Shown: positions 1-8,251, numbered from the stretch's first letter. The stretch: 64,000 nt of DNA from Massilia agrisoli (GCF_020831365.1 NZ_JAJHPV010000013.1:868001-932000), one strand, 5' to 3'. The notes: a model not told the origin generated them from the sequence alone. Numbers and translations: made by a program.

Positions 1-1666
1 CGACCCGTTCCGCGCTGCGGGTCCGTCCCGCACCCTGGAAATCCGGATGGTGTGCCAGCACCAGTGCCGCCAGGCCGGTAATGTGGGGTGCCGCCATCGA
101 GGTGCCGTCCCACGCCGCGTAGTTATTTGGCGGTACGGTCGAGGCGATCGCGACGCCAGGACCGCAGACTGCAATTTGCGGTCCGAAGCAGCTGAATTTG
201 GCTGAAAAATAGCCATTGGCATCGACATTCTGGGTCAGCGTTTCGGCGTGATAGCTGTCGGGCGGGAATTCATCGAGTTTGCCGATCGCCGCAACAGCGA
301 GCACGTTGGGCGACGAAGCAGGGTATTGCACCGCGCCGCCCGAGTTGCCCGCCGCGACAATGCAGGCAATGCCGGCCCGCTTGGCGCGCAATATCTGCTG
401 CTCCAGCGCTTCCGATGGTTCGGCGCCGCCCAGGCTGAGGTTAACGACATCGATCTGGTGCTCGATACAGTATTCGAGGGCGTCGATCAACTGGCTGACC
501 TGGCCACCGGGGAACAGCTTGCAGGCGTGGATTTCGCCATCCGGCGCAAAGCCGCGCACGCCGAACGCCAGGTCGGCGGCGCCGATCACCCCGGCGCAGT
601 GGGAGCCGTGGCCAAGCGTGTCCTCGTTCCAGGTGTTGGGATTGGTTTTTTTGTTGACGATGTCAAAGCCAGCGCGGATGCGCGACAGGCCTTCGTGCGT
701 TGTGGCCGCACCCGAATCGATGACGGCAATGCGGATGCCCTGGCCGCGGTAGTTGGAAGGCAACTGGTCGAGGCGCATCGCTTTCTGGCCCCAGCCGAAC
801 ACTTTGGTGCGCGGGAAGCCCGTCAGCGAAGGCCATTCGGACAGCATGCGCATGACGACGACGTTGGGCTCGTCCAGCGTGATGTCGGGGTCGCGCTGGT
901 AGAAGCTCCAGAAGTCGGCGCGCGGCTTGACGTACAGCCCGCGGATTGAGCCTTGCGATTCGCCGTACAAGGTCAGCCTTGAATGGCCATTGGCGTCGGT
1001 TACGCCGGTGGCTGGCAGCAGGCTGCCGAACAGCGATACTTCGGCCTCGGGAAGCGGCGTGCCATCCTTGCTGACCACGATCACGCTGGCCTCCAGTGCC
1101 GGGCCGGTGGTCGGCAGCACGTTGCTGACCATGACAGGCGGACGGAAGGCGGGGTCCATCAGGTTCAGGTACTGGTCGCGCTCGACGACCAGGCGGCCTT
1201 GCCCCTGTTGCAGCAGCACGCCCGCCTTCTGGTCAGTCATGCGCGCAACGAGCACGCCCTGGCCGCCAGCCATGCCTTCGGCCAGCGCGCCGACGGCGCT
1301 CCTGGGTCCGACGGTATCGAGGATCTCGATGTCGGGGCTCGAACGCAGCGCCTGCTCGACGGTCGAGAGCGACAGCGGCGCAAAGGCCAGCGTTTCGAGC
1401 CCTTGCGGCTGGCGTGGGGCGATCAGGAATTGCTTCTTGCGCTCGTGGATCGCGCGTCCTTGCGGCGTGGCCGGGGCGCCGGCCATTTCCTCTGGCGCGG
1501 TGGCGCCGCCTGCGGCTTCGCCAGTGGCCTGGCCGCGGCGCGGCTCGCTGCCGCCACGGCCGCCTGCGCCTGCCGCGCGCCGTTCGCTGGACGACGCCGC
1601 CGAGTCTTCCGGCGCCGGATTGATGTCAAGCGGACCTGCCTGTCCGCCATCGGGATTCTTTGGCAT
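1..1666 (-). CDS. Subtilisin-like serine peptidase (S8 family), C-terminus cut by window edge
   Basis: Secreted or intracellular endopeptidase of the subtilase family. About 555 residues are visible and the frame is open at the window edge. The catalytic triad is intact: Asp in AVIDSGA (about residue 316), His in GHGSHCAGV (about 352) and Ser in GTSMAAPH (about 523). An N-terminal region of some 110 residues rich in Ala, Gly, Pro and Glu precedes a propeptide-like segment (about 110-165) and an Ig-like stretch before the catalytic domain. No Sec or Tat signal peptide is visible at the ATG start at 1666, so export, if any, is by another route. It is the last gene of a minus-strand set, 32 bases after an 86-residue protein resembling its own propeptide segment. 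The family is certain, the substrate is unknown. Confidence 0.93.
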   Translation of the reverse strand, partial: MPKNPDGGQAGPLDINPAPEDSAASSSERRAAGAGGRGGSEPRRGQATGEAAGGATAPEEMAGAPATPQGRAIHERKKQFLIAPRQPQGLETLAFAPLSLSTVEQALRSSPDIEILDTVGPRSAVGALAEGMAGGQGVLVARMTDQKAGVLLQQGQGRLVVERDQYLNLMDPAFRPPVMVSNVLPTTGPALEASVIVVSKDGTPLPEAEVSLFGSLLPATGVTDANGHSRLTLYGESQGSIRGLYVKPRADFWSFYQRDPDITLDEPNVVVMRMLSEWPSLTGFPRTKVFGWGQKAMRLDQLPSNYRGQGIRIAVIDSGAATTHEGLSRIRAGFDIVNKKTNPNTWNEDTLGHGSHCAGVIGAADLAFGVRGFAPDGEIHACKLFPGGQVSQLIDALEYCIEHQIDVVNLSLGGAEPSEALEQQILRAKRAGIACIVAAGNSGGAVQYPASSPNVLAVAAIGKLDEFPPDSYHAETLTQNVDANGYFSAKFSCFGPQIAVCGPGVAIASTVPPNNYAAWDGTSMAAPHITGLAALVLAHHPDFQGAGRTRSAERV

Positions 1667-1698
1667 GTGTTTTCCTTTCGGTTCGCAGCGGCGACGCG

Positions 1699-1959
1699 CT
1701 AGTCGGACATCGACAGCGGCTGGTCCCGTTCAACGATCAGTTCGTTTGAATGGATAAAACGGCGCTCGAATTGCAGCGCCTTGCTGGGCGCGATTTCGAT
1801 CACCGCGGTATGCACCTGGCCCGGCGGGCCAATGGTGTCGACCAGTGCGATGTCCGGATCGCCCCGTATGGTTTCGATGAAAGCGGCCAGCGCGGCGGGG
1901 GTTTCCCTTGCGCGGATAATGTACCGGCCCAGCCCGGGCGCGGCTTGTGGTGCGGGCAT
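1699..1959 (-). CDS. Small protein resembling the propeptide segment of the adjacent S8 peptidase
   Basis: An 86-residue protein of unrecognised family. It contains PDIALVDTIGP near residue 34 and ELIVERDQPL near its end. The neighbouring S8 peptidase has PDIEILDTVGP and RLVVERDQYL in the same order, with a comparable spacing (about 50 residues), in its segment before the catalytic domain. I infer that this is a free-standing homologue of that segment, which could act in trans as a folding helper or inhibitor, as I9-type propeptides do for subtilases. No signal peptide is visible. The gene lies between the repeat protein (68-base gap) and the peptidase (32-base gap) on the same strand, so all three are probably co-transcribed. 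The coding call is good, the role is inference. Confidence 0.72.
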   Translation of the reverse strand: MPAPQAAPGLGRYIIRARETPAALAAFIETIRGDPDIALVDTIGPPGQVHTAVIEIAPSKALQFERRFIHSNELIVERDQPLSMSD

Positions 1960-2027
1960 GCGACTCTCCTTCGTGGCCGACTCCCGCCGTTGCGGGCGGG
2001 AGCGGGTTGACTGGCCTTCGGCCAGTA

Positions 2028-3080
2028 TTAATGCAGCGTTTGCTGTGACGAGTACTGCGGCATGCCCTGCTGCTGGGCTAACTGGGCCTGCTGTGCGTAG
2101 GCTGCCGTGATCGGATCGGTACCGAACGGCAGCATCTGCCCGAGCTGGCCAGCAGCGCCGCCAATCGAACTGCCGAGGCTGGCGTTACCGAACATGCCGC
2201 CAATGGCGCCCCCCAGCGGACGACCGACCTGGCCGATCAGGTTGCCAAACCAGCCCTGCGGACCGAACTGCCCTTGCTGGCCTTGCTGACCTTGTTGTTG
2301 CTGGCCCATCAGCTGCGCCAGTTGCTGCTGGTATTGCTGCTGCTGTTGCATCAGTTGCTGTTGCAGTTGCTGGATTTGCTGCTGCAGCTGCTGGTGCAGC
2401 TGGAGATGTGGCGGCACGATGCCACCCTGGGCCTCCGCGCCGAACGGCAACAGGCGACCCAGCTGGCCGGCGACATTGCCGATCTGGCTGCCGACGCCTT
2501 GCTGGCCGAACAGGCTGCCGATCGCGCCACCCAGCGGTTGCCCGACCTGGCCGATCAGGTTGCCGATCCAGCCCTGCGGCGACAGCTGCTGCTGTTGCTG
2601 TGCCTGTTGAAGCTGCTGTGCGTATGCCGCGGCGACCGGGTCGGCGCTGAAGGGAAGCATGCGGCCCAGCTGGCCGGCCACGCTGCCGATTTGCTGGCCC
2701 ACGCCAGCATTGCCGAACATGCCGCCGATCGCGCCGCCGAGTGGGGCGCCTACTTGTCCGAGGATGTTGCCGAACCAGCCTTGCGGGGAAAACTGCTGGC
2801 CCATCTGGGGTTGCTGCTGTTGAAGCTGTTGCATCAGTTGTTGTTGCTGTGCCTGCTGGGCGTAAGCCTGCGACACCGGATCGGCGCCAAATGGCAGTAG
2901 CGAGCCGCCAATGCCGCCAGCGATTTGCCCGATCTGGCTGCCCAGGCCGGCGTTACCCAGCAATCCACCAATGCCGCGGCCGATTGCGCCGCCCAGTGGT
3001 GCACCAAACATGCCACCGAGGAACCCCTGTGGCGCCAATTGTCCACCTGCACCGTACGCTACGTTTTGAAATTCATGCAT
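2028..3080 (-). CDS. Gly/Gln-rich protein with four ~50-residue repeats
   Basis: A 350-residue protein of unknown function. Four repeats (about residues 16-68, 98-148, 167-215 and 273-323) share the pattern PQGWFGNLIGQVG, PLGGAIGGMFG, G.GSQIG, AGQLG and LLPFGADP. They are full of GxxxG and small residues, which suits membrane insertion or self-assembly. Between them lie Gln-rich linkers (about 69-97, 152-166 and 226-272), the last of which is almost pure Gln and could form a coiled coil or a prion-like segment. No signal peptide is seen. I chose the ATG at 3080, preceded by GGGAGCAGG, rather than the upstream ATG at 3194, whose extension is Arg-rich and unrelated to the repeats. It is the first gene of a probable operon with the propeptide-like protein and S8 peptidase. 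Confidence 0.82.
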   Translation of the reverse strand: MHEFQNVAYGAGGQLAPQGFLGGMFGAPLGGAIGRGIGGLLGNAGLGSQIGQIAGGIGGSLLPFGADPVSQAYAQQAQQQQLMQQLQQQQPQMGQQFSPQGWFGNILGQVGAPLGGAIGGMFGNAGVGQQIGSVAGQLGRMLPFSADPVAAAYAQQLQQAQQQQQLSPQGWIGNLIGQVGQPLGGAIGSLFGQQGVGSQIGNVAGQLGRLLPFGAEAQGGIVPPHLQLHQQLQQQIQQLQQQLMQQQQQYQQQLAQLMGQQQQGQQGQQGQFGPQGWFGNLIGQVGRPLGGAIGGMFGNASLGSSIGGAAGQLGQMLPFGTDPITAAYAQQAQLAQQQGMPQYSSQQTLH

Positions 3081-3482
3081 GACCTGCTCCCTTATTGGTC
3101 GGCGAGCGGATGACAATGTCCCCCCGCATGCCCGATCGTGCTTCTTGATTCTTGCCGGGACGGCGGGTTCCCTACGGGCGCAAAGGCAGTCCACTGCACC
3201 ACGTATTTAGCACTTTGCCCAGCCGGTAAGGAACGGCTGCCAAGGCGCGCTTGTGGCCAGTGCGGGCGCAAGTGGATAGCCATATCCATCTGGCGGCAAC
3301 CCTCGGTTGCACGAAAGAACTACGACCGCGCTGGTACGGATTGGACAGGCTGCTAACACCGAAGTTTAGGTAATCTCGGTGGCCTTTTATGGATAAGTAG
3401 CGGTTGGTTTCCTGCGCGATTGAAAACGCGAAACCGGGTAAAATAACGGCCTTCGACCGGCCACGCGCCAGATAGTGCCCAC
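3081..3482. other. Intergenic region between the repeat-protein operon and earP
   Basis: About 400 bases between divergent genes. Short open frames here are antisense or frame shadows. A TAAAAT element near 3438 may be the -10 of the earP promoter, but no well-spaced -35 box is visible. I see no repeat, RNA gene or hairpin terminator. Confidence 0.4.
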
Positions 3483-4676
3483 ATGGTTTCCAGCCCCGTA
3501 TCCAGCCCCGTTCAAAGCAGCTCCCTCGCCATCTTCTGCAAAGTTGTCGACAACTATGGCGACATCGGCATTTGCTGGCGCCTGTCGCGCCAGCTGCAGC
3601 GCGAGCACGCGGTTGACGTTACTCTTTGGGTCGACAACCTGGAGAGTTTCCGACGCATCTGTCCCGCTGTGGCAATCGATACCGGTATCCAGGTGGTCGA
3701 AGGCATCACCGTGCGGCACTGGCGAGGGCAGGACGACGTGTTCGCGCCAGCCGACGTGGCCGACATCGTCATCGAATTTTTCGCCTGCGACATCCCGCCC
3801 GGCTACATCGACGCGATGGCCCGGTGCGAGCCTCGGCCGGTGTGGCTGAACCTCGAAGGCCTTACCGCAGAGGAATGGGTGGAGGGCTGCCACACCCTGC
3901 CGTCGATGCATCCGCGCCTGCCGCTGACCAAGCATTTCTTCTTCCCTGGATTCACCAGCAAGACTGGGGGGCTGTTAGGCGAGGCGGCGCTTGACGAACA
4001 GCGCCGCCAGTTCCAGTCCGATCCCGCCGCCGTCAGTGATTTCCTGGCCGGCCTTGGCGTCACCGCCGCCGACATGGCCGCCACCACGGTGTCGCTGTTC
4101 TGCTATCCAGGCGCGCCAGTGGCTGGCCTGTTTGACGCGTGGCAGGCCAGCAAGTCGCCGGTGACCTGCCTGGTGCCGGAAGGCGTCGCCCCTGAAGCGG
4201 TGCGCGATTTCCTTTGCGCCAGCCCCGCGCCCGGCGCCGTCAACACGCGCGGCGCGTTGACCGTGCGTGTGCTGCCGTTTGTGGCGCAACCGGATTACGA
4301 CAAGCTGTTGTGGGCATGCGACGTCAACTTCGTGCGTGGCGAGGATTCCTTCGTGCGCGCGCAATGGGCCGGCAAGCCATTTGTCTGGCATATCTACCCG
4401 CAGGATGAAAACCTGCACCATGTAAAATTGCGCGCCTTCCTGCAGCGCTATGCGGCCGGCATCGACAGCTTGGTGCAGTTCTCGCTTGCCTGGAACCGCG
4501 CCGTAGAGGCTGGCGCAGGGCAGGGCGGCTGGAGCGGCTTGTGGCAGGCGCTGGAGGCCGACATGCCGCGCATCGAACAGCGCGCGGCCGAATGGCGCAG
4601 CGAAATGGCCGCGCTGGGGGACCTTGCGCACAACATGCTGAACTTTGCCCGCTCTCTTCGTTCAGCTACGCAATAA
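3483..4676 (+). CDS. earP: EF-P arginine rhamnosyltransferase EarP
   Basis: Cytoplasmic GT-B glycosyltransferase that moves rhamnose from dTDP-rhamnose to Arg32 of elongation factor P. The 397-residue protein has the family's N-terminal signature IFCKVVDNYGDIGICWRL, whose two aspartates (residues 23 and 27) correspond to the conserved catalytic pair, and the C-terminal nucleotide-sugar signature RGEDSFVRAQWAGKPFVWH. Length fits the family (about 370-400). The next gene is efp, the usual EarP partner, and that EF-P carries Arg at position 32, so the pair is internally consistent. The start at 3483 has no strong Shine-Dalgarno sequence; the first 13 residues are Ser/Pro-rich and the true start could lie slightly further in. 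Identification is very sure. Confidence 0.96.
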   Translation: MVSSPVSSPVQSSSLAIFCKVVDNYGDIGICWRLSRQLQREHAVDVTLWVDNLESFRRICPAVAIDTGIQVVEGITVRHWRGQDDVFAPADVADIVIEFFACDIPPGYIDAMARCEPRPVWLNLEGLTAEEWVEGCHTLPSMHPRLPLTKHFFFPGFTSKTGGLLGEAALDEQRRQFQSDPAAVSDFLAGLGVTAADMAATTVSLFCYPGAPVAGLFDAWQASKSPVTCLVPEGVAPEAVRDFLCASPAPGAVNTRGALTVRVLPFVAQPDYDKLLWACDVNFVRGEDSFVRAQWAGKPFVWHIYPQDENLHHVKLRAFLQRYAAGIDSLVQFSLAWNRAVEAGAGQGGWSGLWQALEADMPRIEQRAAEWRSEMAALGDLAHNMLNFARSLRSATQ

Positions 4677-4689
4677 ATTCGGGTATAAT
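4661..4689 (+). promoter_or_regulatory. Probable sigma-70 promoter of efp
   Basis: A consensus -10 box TATAAT lies at 4684-4689, with a weak TTCAGC at the -35 position 17 bases upstream. It overlaps the 3' end of earP and leaves a leader of about 100 bases before efp, so efp can be expressed independently of earP. Confidence 0.5.
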
Positions 4690-4798
4690 GCCCGGTTATT
4701 TTCTAACGAAATTTAATTCGATCAAACGTGAGCTTGGGGCGATGTTGGCCTGGAGGCGACAGATGATTTTAGTGCAACCCACTTTTTAGTAGATTCCT

Positions 4799-5374
4799 AT
4801 GAAACCAGCAAAAGAAATTCGCGTCGGCAACATCATCATGGTTGACGCCAAGCCATTCATCGTCCTGCGCTCCGACGTTAACGGTTCGAGCCGCACCGGC
4901 TTCACGTACAAGTGGAAGATGAAGAATCTTCTGACCAACAGCCCGCTGGAAAACGTGTTCCGCGGCGACGACAAGTTCGACGTCGTTGTTCTCGACAAGA
5001 AGCCAGTGACCTATTCGTACTTCGCTGATCCACTGTACGTCTTCATGGACGCAGACTACGAGCAGTATGAAATCGAAGAAGAAAACCTCGGCGACGCACT
5101 GCACTACCTGAAAGACGGCATGGAATGCGAAGCTGTCTTCTACGACGGCAAGGCAATCTCGGTTGAACTGCCAACCACCATCGCACGCCAGGTTGTTTAC
5201 TCGGAGCCAGCGGTCAAGGGCAACACTTCGGGCAACGTCCTGAAAGAAGCCAAGATCGAAAACGCGATCGAAGCACACCGCCACACCGTCCAGGTACCGC
5301 TGTTCGTCAGCCAGGACGACGTGATCGAGATCGACACCCGTACCAACGAGTACAAGCGCGTCGTCCGCAACTAA
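4799..5374 (+). CDS. efp: Elongation factor P
   Basis: Translation factor that binds between P and E sites and relieves ribosome stalling at polyproline stretches. The 191-residue protein has the three-domain EF-P layout: KOW-like domain I (about 1-65), OB domain II (66-128), OB domain III (130-190). The tip of the domain I loop reads VNGSSRTGF, with Arg at position 32, the residue rhamnosylated by EarP; Lys-type EF-P would need EpmA. The upstream gene is earP, which confirms the modification type. The codons are less GC-rich at third positions than surroundings, typical for a highly expressed gene. A rho-independent terminator follows directly. Identification is certain. Confidence 0.98.
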   Translation: MKPAKEIRVGNIIMVDAKPFIVLRSDVNGSSRTGFTYKWKMKNLLTNSPLENVFRGDDKFDVVVLDKKPVTYSYFADPLYVFMDADYEQYEIEEENLGDALHYLKDGMECEAVFYDGKAISVELPTTIARQVVYSEPAVKGNTSGNVLKEAKIENAIEAHRHTVQVPLFVSQDDVIEIDTRTNEYKRVVRN

Positions 5375-5394
5375 TCGCGAACCCGCTGTTAAAG

Positions 5395-5430
5395 AAAGCA
5401 CGCCAGGCACTGCCTGCCGTGCTTTTTTTT
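5395..5430 (+). terminator. Rho-independent terminator after efp
   Basis: The inverted repeat AAAGCACG and CGTGCTTT encloses a second small stem (CAGG with CCTG) and is followed by a run of eight T. It ends the earP-efp unit. Confidence 0.85.
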
Positions 5431-5714
5431 CGCATGGGGAACCCGCCTGACGTCTCAGTGTCGCCGGTGCTTCACCACGCGTCGTTCGCGCGAAAGCGGG
5501 AACCCATACGCACACTCAATGTTTGCTCGCCGCTCATGGCGAACACTCAATTCTCTGGCCGAAGCCAAGAGGGGCTAACGCTGATCGAGCGAGAACTATC
5601 CTCATCACAACTTCACATCATTTTCTTACGATTGCTAACGACAGCTCGTCGATAAAGGGGCCAGTCAGCAATGACTGCTATCGACCCATTGCGGACGTAG
5701 CAGAATGAGCCAAT
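5431..5714. other. Intergenic region with a REP-like palindrome and no clear gene
   Basis: An imperfect palindrome at 5484-5503 (GTTCGCGCGAAAGCGGGAAC) resembles the palindromic REP-type elements common in intergenic DNA of this bacterial group. Its surroundings translate to the VPAFARTT-like peptide that such repeats give. The rest, to 5669, is lower in GC and shows no gene I can support. Confidence 0.4.
5670..5698 (-). repeat. Left copy of a 29-base imperfect inverted repeat
   Basis: Read on the minus strand, this copy matches the element at 6021-6049 at 20 of 29 positions, including the shared core CGATAGC. The two copies face each other around the small gene at 5715-5987. The motif resembles dispersed short intergenic sequences of Proteobacteria with a GGCCGATAGCGG core, which I recall but cannot search here. 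Confidence 0.55.
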
Positions 5715-5987
5715 CTAATTGTTGAGGCTGTAGATACGTTCGATTTCTGTAGGAGATAGCTTCAACAGACATTGCTCTACTGCTGCGGAAGCTACCGAAA
5801 GCGGAAAATACATGGTGATAATTTCTCCGCCTGGTCGTGCTTTCCACGATTGAGACTCATGTGGTAAATCGCATTCATCGCCGAGATAATCCGAAATGAA
5901 GTCGAAAAGCTCATAGTCGTCGACGACAAGGACACATCGGCTCTGCTCGTACAGTCCAATCTGAATATGTGGAAGTAGCTGTTTCAT
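5715..5987 (-). CDS. Small hypothetical protein of low-GC composition
   Basis: A 90-residue acidic protein that I do not recognise. Its features are a hydrophobic stretch near CVLVVDDYELFDFI (about residues 18-31), then a Gly/Pro loop and a helical C-terminus ending LSPTEIERIYSLNN. The ATG at 5987 follows CAAGG at a fair distance; a TTG five codons upstream is possible. The codons are clearly less GC-rich than those of the neighbours, and the gene is bracketed by an inverted repeat pair, so it may be a recent arrival. There is no toxin, immunity or regulator signature that I can defend. It is isolated: efp ends far upstream on the other strand and the amidase diverges. Confidence 0.6.
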   Translation of the reverse strand: MKQLLPHIQIGLYEQSRCVLVVDDYELFDFISDYLGDECDLPHESQSWKARPGGEIITMYFPLSVASAAVEQCLLKLSPTEIERIYSLNN

Positions 5988-6020
5988 ACCAACCTTGAGC
6001 AAAGCAATTCAAAGGTAACA

Positions 6021-6049
6021 ATGTCGGCTTTTGGCCGATAGCGGCCGTT
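6021..6049 (+). repeat. Right copy of a 29-base imperfect inverted repeat
   Basis: This copy has the core TGGCCGATAGCGGCCG. It is in opposite orientation to 5670-5698, and the pair encloses the low-GC gene 5715-5987. Confidence 0.55.
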
Positions 6050-6245
6050 CCTCTCGGTTCAGTGTACGGCATCGGTTGCTCTAATGGCAAGTGTCGGGGC
6101 CAGATACTCGAATGGAATGCAATGCGTGTTCCGCCGTACCGGCCGTTTTTCCGCCGACCGGGTGCCTACCTTTTTCTGTCCGCCTAATCTGGATATCGGT
6201 CATGCTATCCTCAGCAATATTTTTAAAAACAACATCGGGGACAGC

Positions 6246-7823
6246 ATGGATCGCAGGGATTTTGTACGGCTTGGATTGGCGGGCGGGGCAGTGGCTGGCG
6301 TGGCATACAGCGGGGCCGCGGCGGCCGGGCCAGCAGGCAGCATCCTGGAAGCAGGGGTACTCGAACAGCAGGCGGCAATGCGCGCAGGTAAGCTGAGCTC
6401 GCACTCGCTGGTCAAGCAATACCTCGCGCGGATCAAGGCCATCGACAAGGCCGGCCCGCGCATCAATTCGGTCATCGAACTCAATCCCGACGCACTCGGT
6501 ATCGCCGCGCAAATGGACGGCGAGCGCAAGGCCGGCAAGGTGCGCGGCCCGCTGCACGGCATTCCTGTCCTCCTGAAGGACAACATCGCCACCGGCGACA
6601 AGATGTGCACAACCGCCGGCTCGCTGGCGCTGGACGGCGTGCGCGCCGTGCGCGACTCGCACGTCGCCGCGCAGCTGCGCGCTGCGGGCGCCGTCATCAT
6701 CGGCAAGACCAACCTGAGCGAGTGGGCCAACATGCGCTCCTCGCATTCGACCAGCGGCTGGAGCGCGCGCGGCGGCCAGACCAAAAATCCGTACGCGCTG
6801 GACCGCAATACCAGCGGCTCCAGTTCCGGCTCGGGCGCGGCAATGGCGGCCAGCCTTGCAACCCTGGCGGTCGGCACCGAGACCGATGGCTCGATCGTGT
6901 CGCCATCGTCGACCTGCGGCCTGGTCGGCATCAAGCCGACGCTCGGCCTGGTCAGCCGCAGCGGCATTATCCCGATCGCCCATTCGCAGGATACCGCCGG
7001 CCCGATGACGCGCACGGTCGCCGACGCGGCGCTGCTGCTGGCCGCGATGGCGGGCGCGGACGAACGCGACCCGGCCACCAAAGCCAGCAAGGCCGCGGAC
7101 TACCAGGCGGCGCTGGTCACCGACGGCCTTAAAGGCATGCGCCTGGGCGTAGCGCGTAACTTCTTCGGCCGTAACAAGGAAGTCGACGCCGTGATCGAGA
7201 AGTCGCTCGAGGTGCTGAAGGCGCAAGGCGCGACCCTGGTCGACGTGACGGTGCCGAACACGAACAAGTACGACGACAGTGAAATGGAAGTGCTGCTGTA
7301 CGAATTCAAGCCCGGCCTCGCGGCCTACCTGAAGGAATACGCGCCGCATGCGCCGGTCAAGAACATGGCCGACGTCATCGCGTTTAACCTCAAGCGCCGC
7401 GACAAGGAGATGCCTTACTTCGAGCAGGAGCACCTGGTGGCGTCGAACGCCAAGGCGGGCCTGGACAGCAAGGAGTACCGCGACGCGCTGGCGAACAGTC
7501 TGCGCTACTCGCGCGAGGAGGGGATCGACAAGGTCATCGCGGAGCACAAACTCGATGCGCTGGTGGCGCCAACGGGCGGCCCGGCGTGGCTGACAGACTA
7601 CATCAATGGCGACCATTACGGCGGCAGCTTCTCGTCGCCGGCCGCGGTGGCGGGCTACCCGCACGTCACTGTGCCCGCGGGCTATGTGCGCGGCCTGCCG
7701 GTGGGACTGTCGTTCGTGGCAGGCGCCTGGACCGAGGCGGCCCTGATCAGGATGGCATACGCATACGAGCAGGCGACCTTGCACCGCAAGGCGCCGCGCT
7801 TCGCAGCAAAGGCCAGCGTGTAA
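6246..7823 (+). CDS. Tat-exported amidase (amidase signature family)
   Basis: A 525-residue hydrolase of the amidase signature family, which cleaves C-N amide bonds. The Ser-cisSer-Lys triad can be placed: Lys111 in PVLLKDNIAT, the cis-Ser in GSSSGSG (191-197) and the nucleophile Ser216 in TETDGSIVSP. The N-terminus MDRRDFVRLGLAGGA is a twin-arginine signal followed by an Ala-rich hydrophobic stretch ending near residue 30, so the enzyme is exported folded to the periplasm. The ATG at 6246 has GGGGA 5 bases upstream and gives exactly this signal; a longer upstream frame to 6084 is rejected. Substrate is unknown: Glu-tRNA amidotransferase GatA is excluded by export and by the lack of gatB/gatC nearby. 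It converges on the lipoprotein gene 3 bases downstream. Confidence 0.9.
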   Translation: MDRRDFVRLGLAGGAVAGVAYSGAAAAGPAGSILEAGVLEQQAAMRAGKLSSHSLVKQYLARIKAIDKAGPRINSVIELNPDALGIAAQMDGERKAGKVRGPLHGIPVLLKDNIATGDKMCTTAGSLALDGVRAVRDSHVAAQLRAAGAVIIGKTNLSEWANMRSSHSTSGWSARGGQTKNPYALDRNTSGSSSGSGAAMAASLATLAVGTETDGSIVSPSSTCGLVGIKPTLGLVSRSGIIPIAHSQDTAGPMTRTVADAALLLAAMAGADERDPATKASKAADYQAALVTDGLKGMRLGVARNFFGRNKEVDAVIEKSLEVLKAQGATLVDVTVPNTNKYDDSEMEVLLYEFKPGLAAYLKEYAPHAPVKNMADVIAFNLKRRDKEMPYFEQEHLVASNAKAGLDSKEYRDALANSLRYSREEGIDKVIAEHKLDALVAPTGGPAWLTDYINGDHYGGSFSSPAAVAGYPHVTVPAGYVRGLPVGLSFVAGAWTEAALIRMAYAYEQATLHRKAPRFAAKASV

Positions 7824-7826
7824 GGC

Positions 7827-8237
7827 TTATTTGGCTTTTTTAAGGCGCGTGAAAACGGGGCCCCACAGCGGATGCCCATGTTCACCCGGCGCCAGGTCGA
7901 ACGATGGATCGAGCTTGAGGGCTTTTTCGAACTGCTTGCCGCACAGGGTCTTGCGCGACGTGACGCAGTAGCTGAAGGCCTGGTACTTCAGCGCTTCAAG
8001 CTGGCGCGCCTTGCTGCCGCCCGCGCTGATCTCGGCGGCGCCAAGGCGCTTGATGGCGCCATTGAAATCGCCCTTGTTATACAGCTCGATGCCTTCCTGG
8101 AGCGCGACCTGGTCGGCGCTCGGCGGCGCCGGTTGCGCAGGGGCGGGCGCCGGCTTCGGTGCGACTTGCGTGCCGGCGCAGCCGGCCAGGGAGGCCGCGA
8201 CGCAGCCTGCGGATATCAGTTTAAGTAGTGGATTCAT
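7827..8237 (-). CDS. TPR-like lipoprotein of the T6SS-associated (TssQ-type) group
   Basis: A 136-residue lipoprotein. The signal ends in the lipobox LAGC (Cys about residue 20), followed by a Pro/Ala-rich linker and a TPR-like helical pair: QEGIELYNKGDFNGAIKRL and KQFEKALKLDPSF. It is the last gene of a minus-strand set with a PP2C phosphatase, a Ser/Thr kinase and a TagH-like protein, and lies 14 bases after the kinase. In related genomes a short TPR lipoprotein named TssQ is found with T6SS genes; the layout and sequence fit, but assignment rests on recollection and context. It probably sits in the periplasmic face of a membrane and scaffolds other proteins. Confidence 0.75.
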   Translation of the reverse strand: MNPLLKLISAGCVAASLAGCAGTQVAPKPAPAPAQPAPPSADQVALQEGIELYNKGDFNGAIKRLGAAEISAGGSKARQLEALKYQAFSYCVTSRKTLCGKQFEKALKLDPSFDLAPGEHGHPLWGPVFTRLKKAK

Positions 8238-8251
8238 TCGGCGATTCTAGG

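Noticed and set aside
4769-5515. A 248-codon minus-strand frame over efp
   Set aside because: Efp is certain on the plus strand; the first 15 residues of this frame come from a REP-like palindrome.
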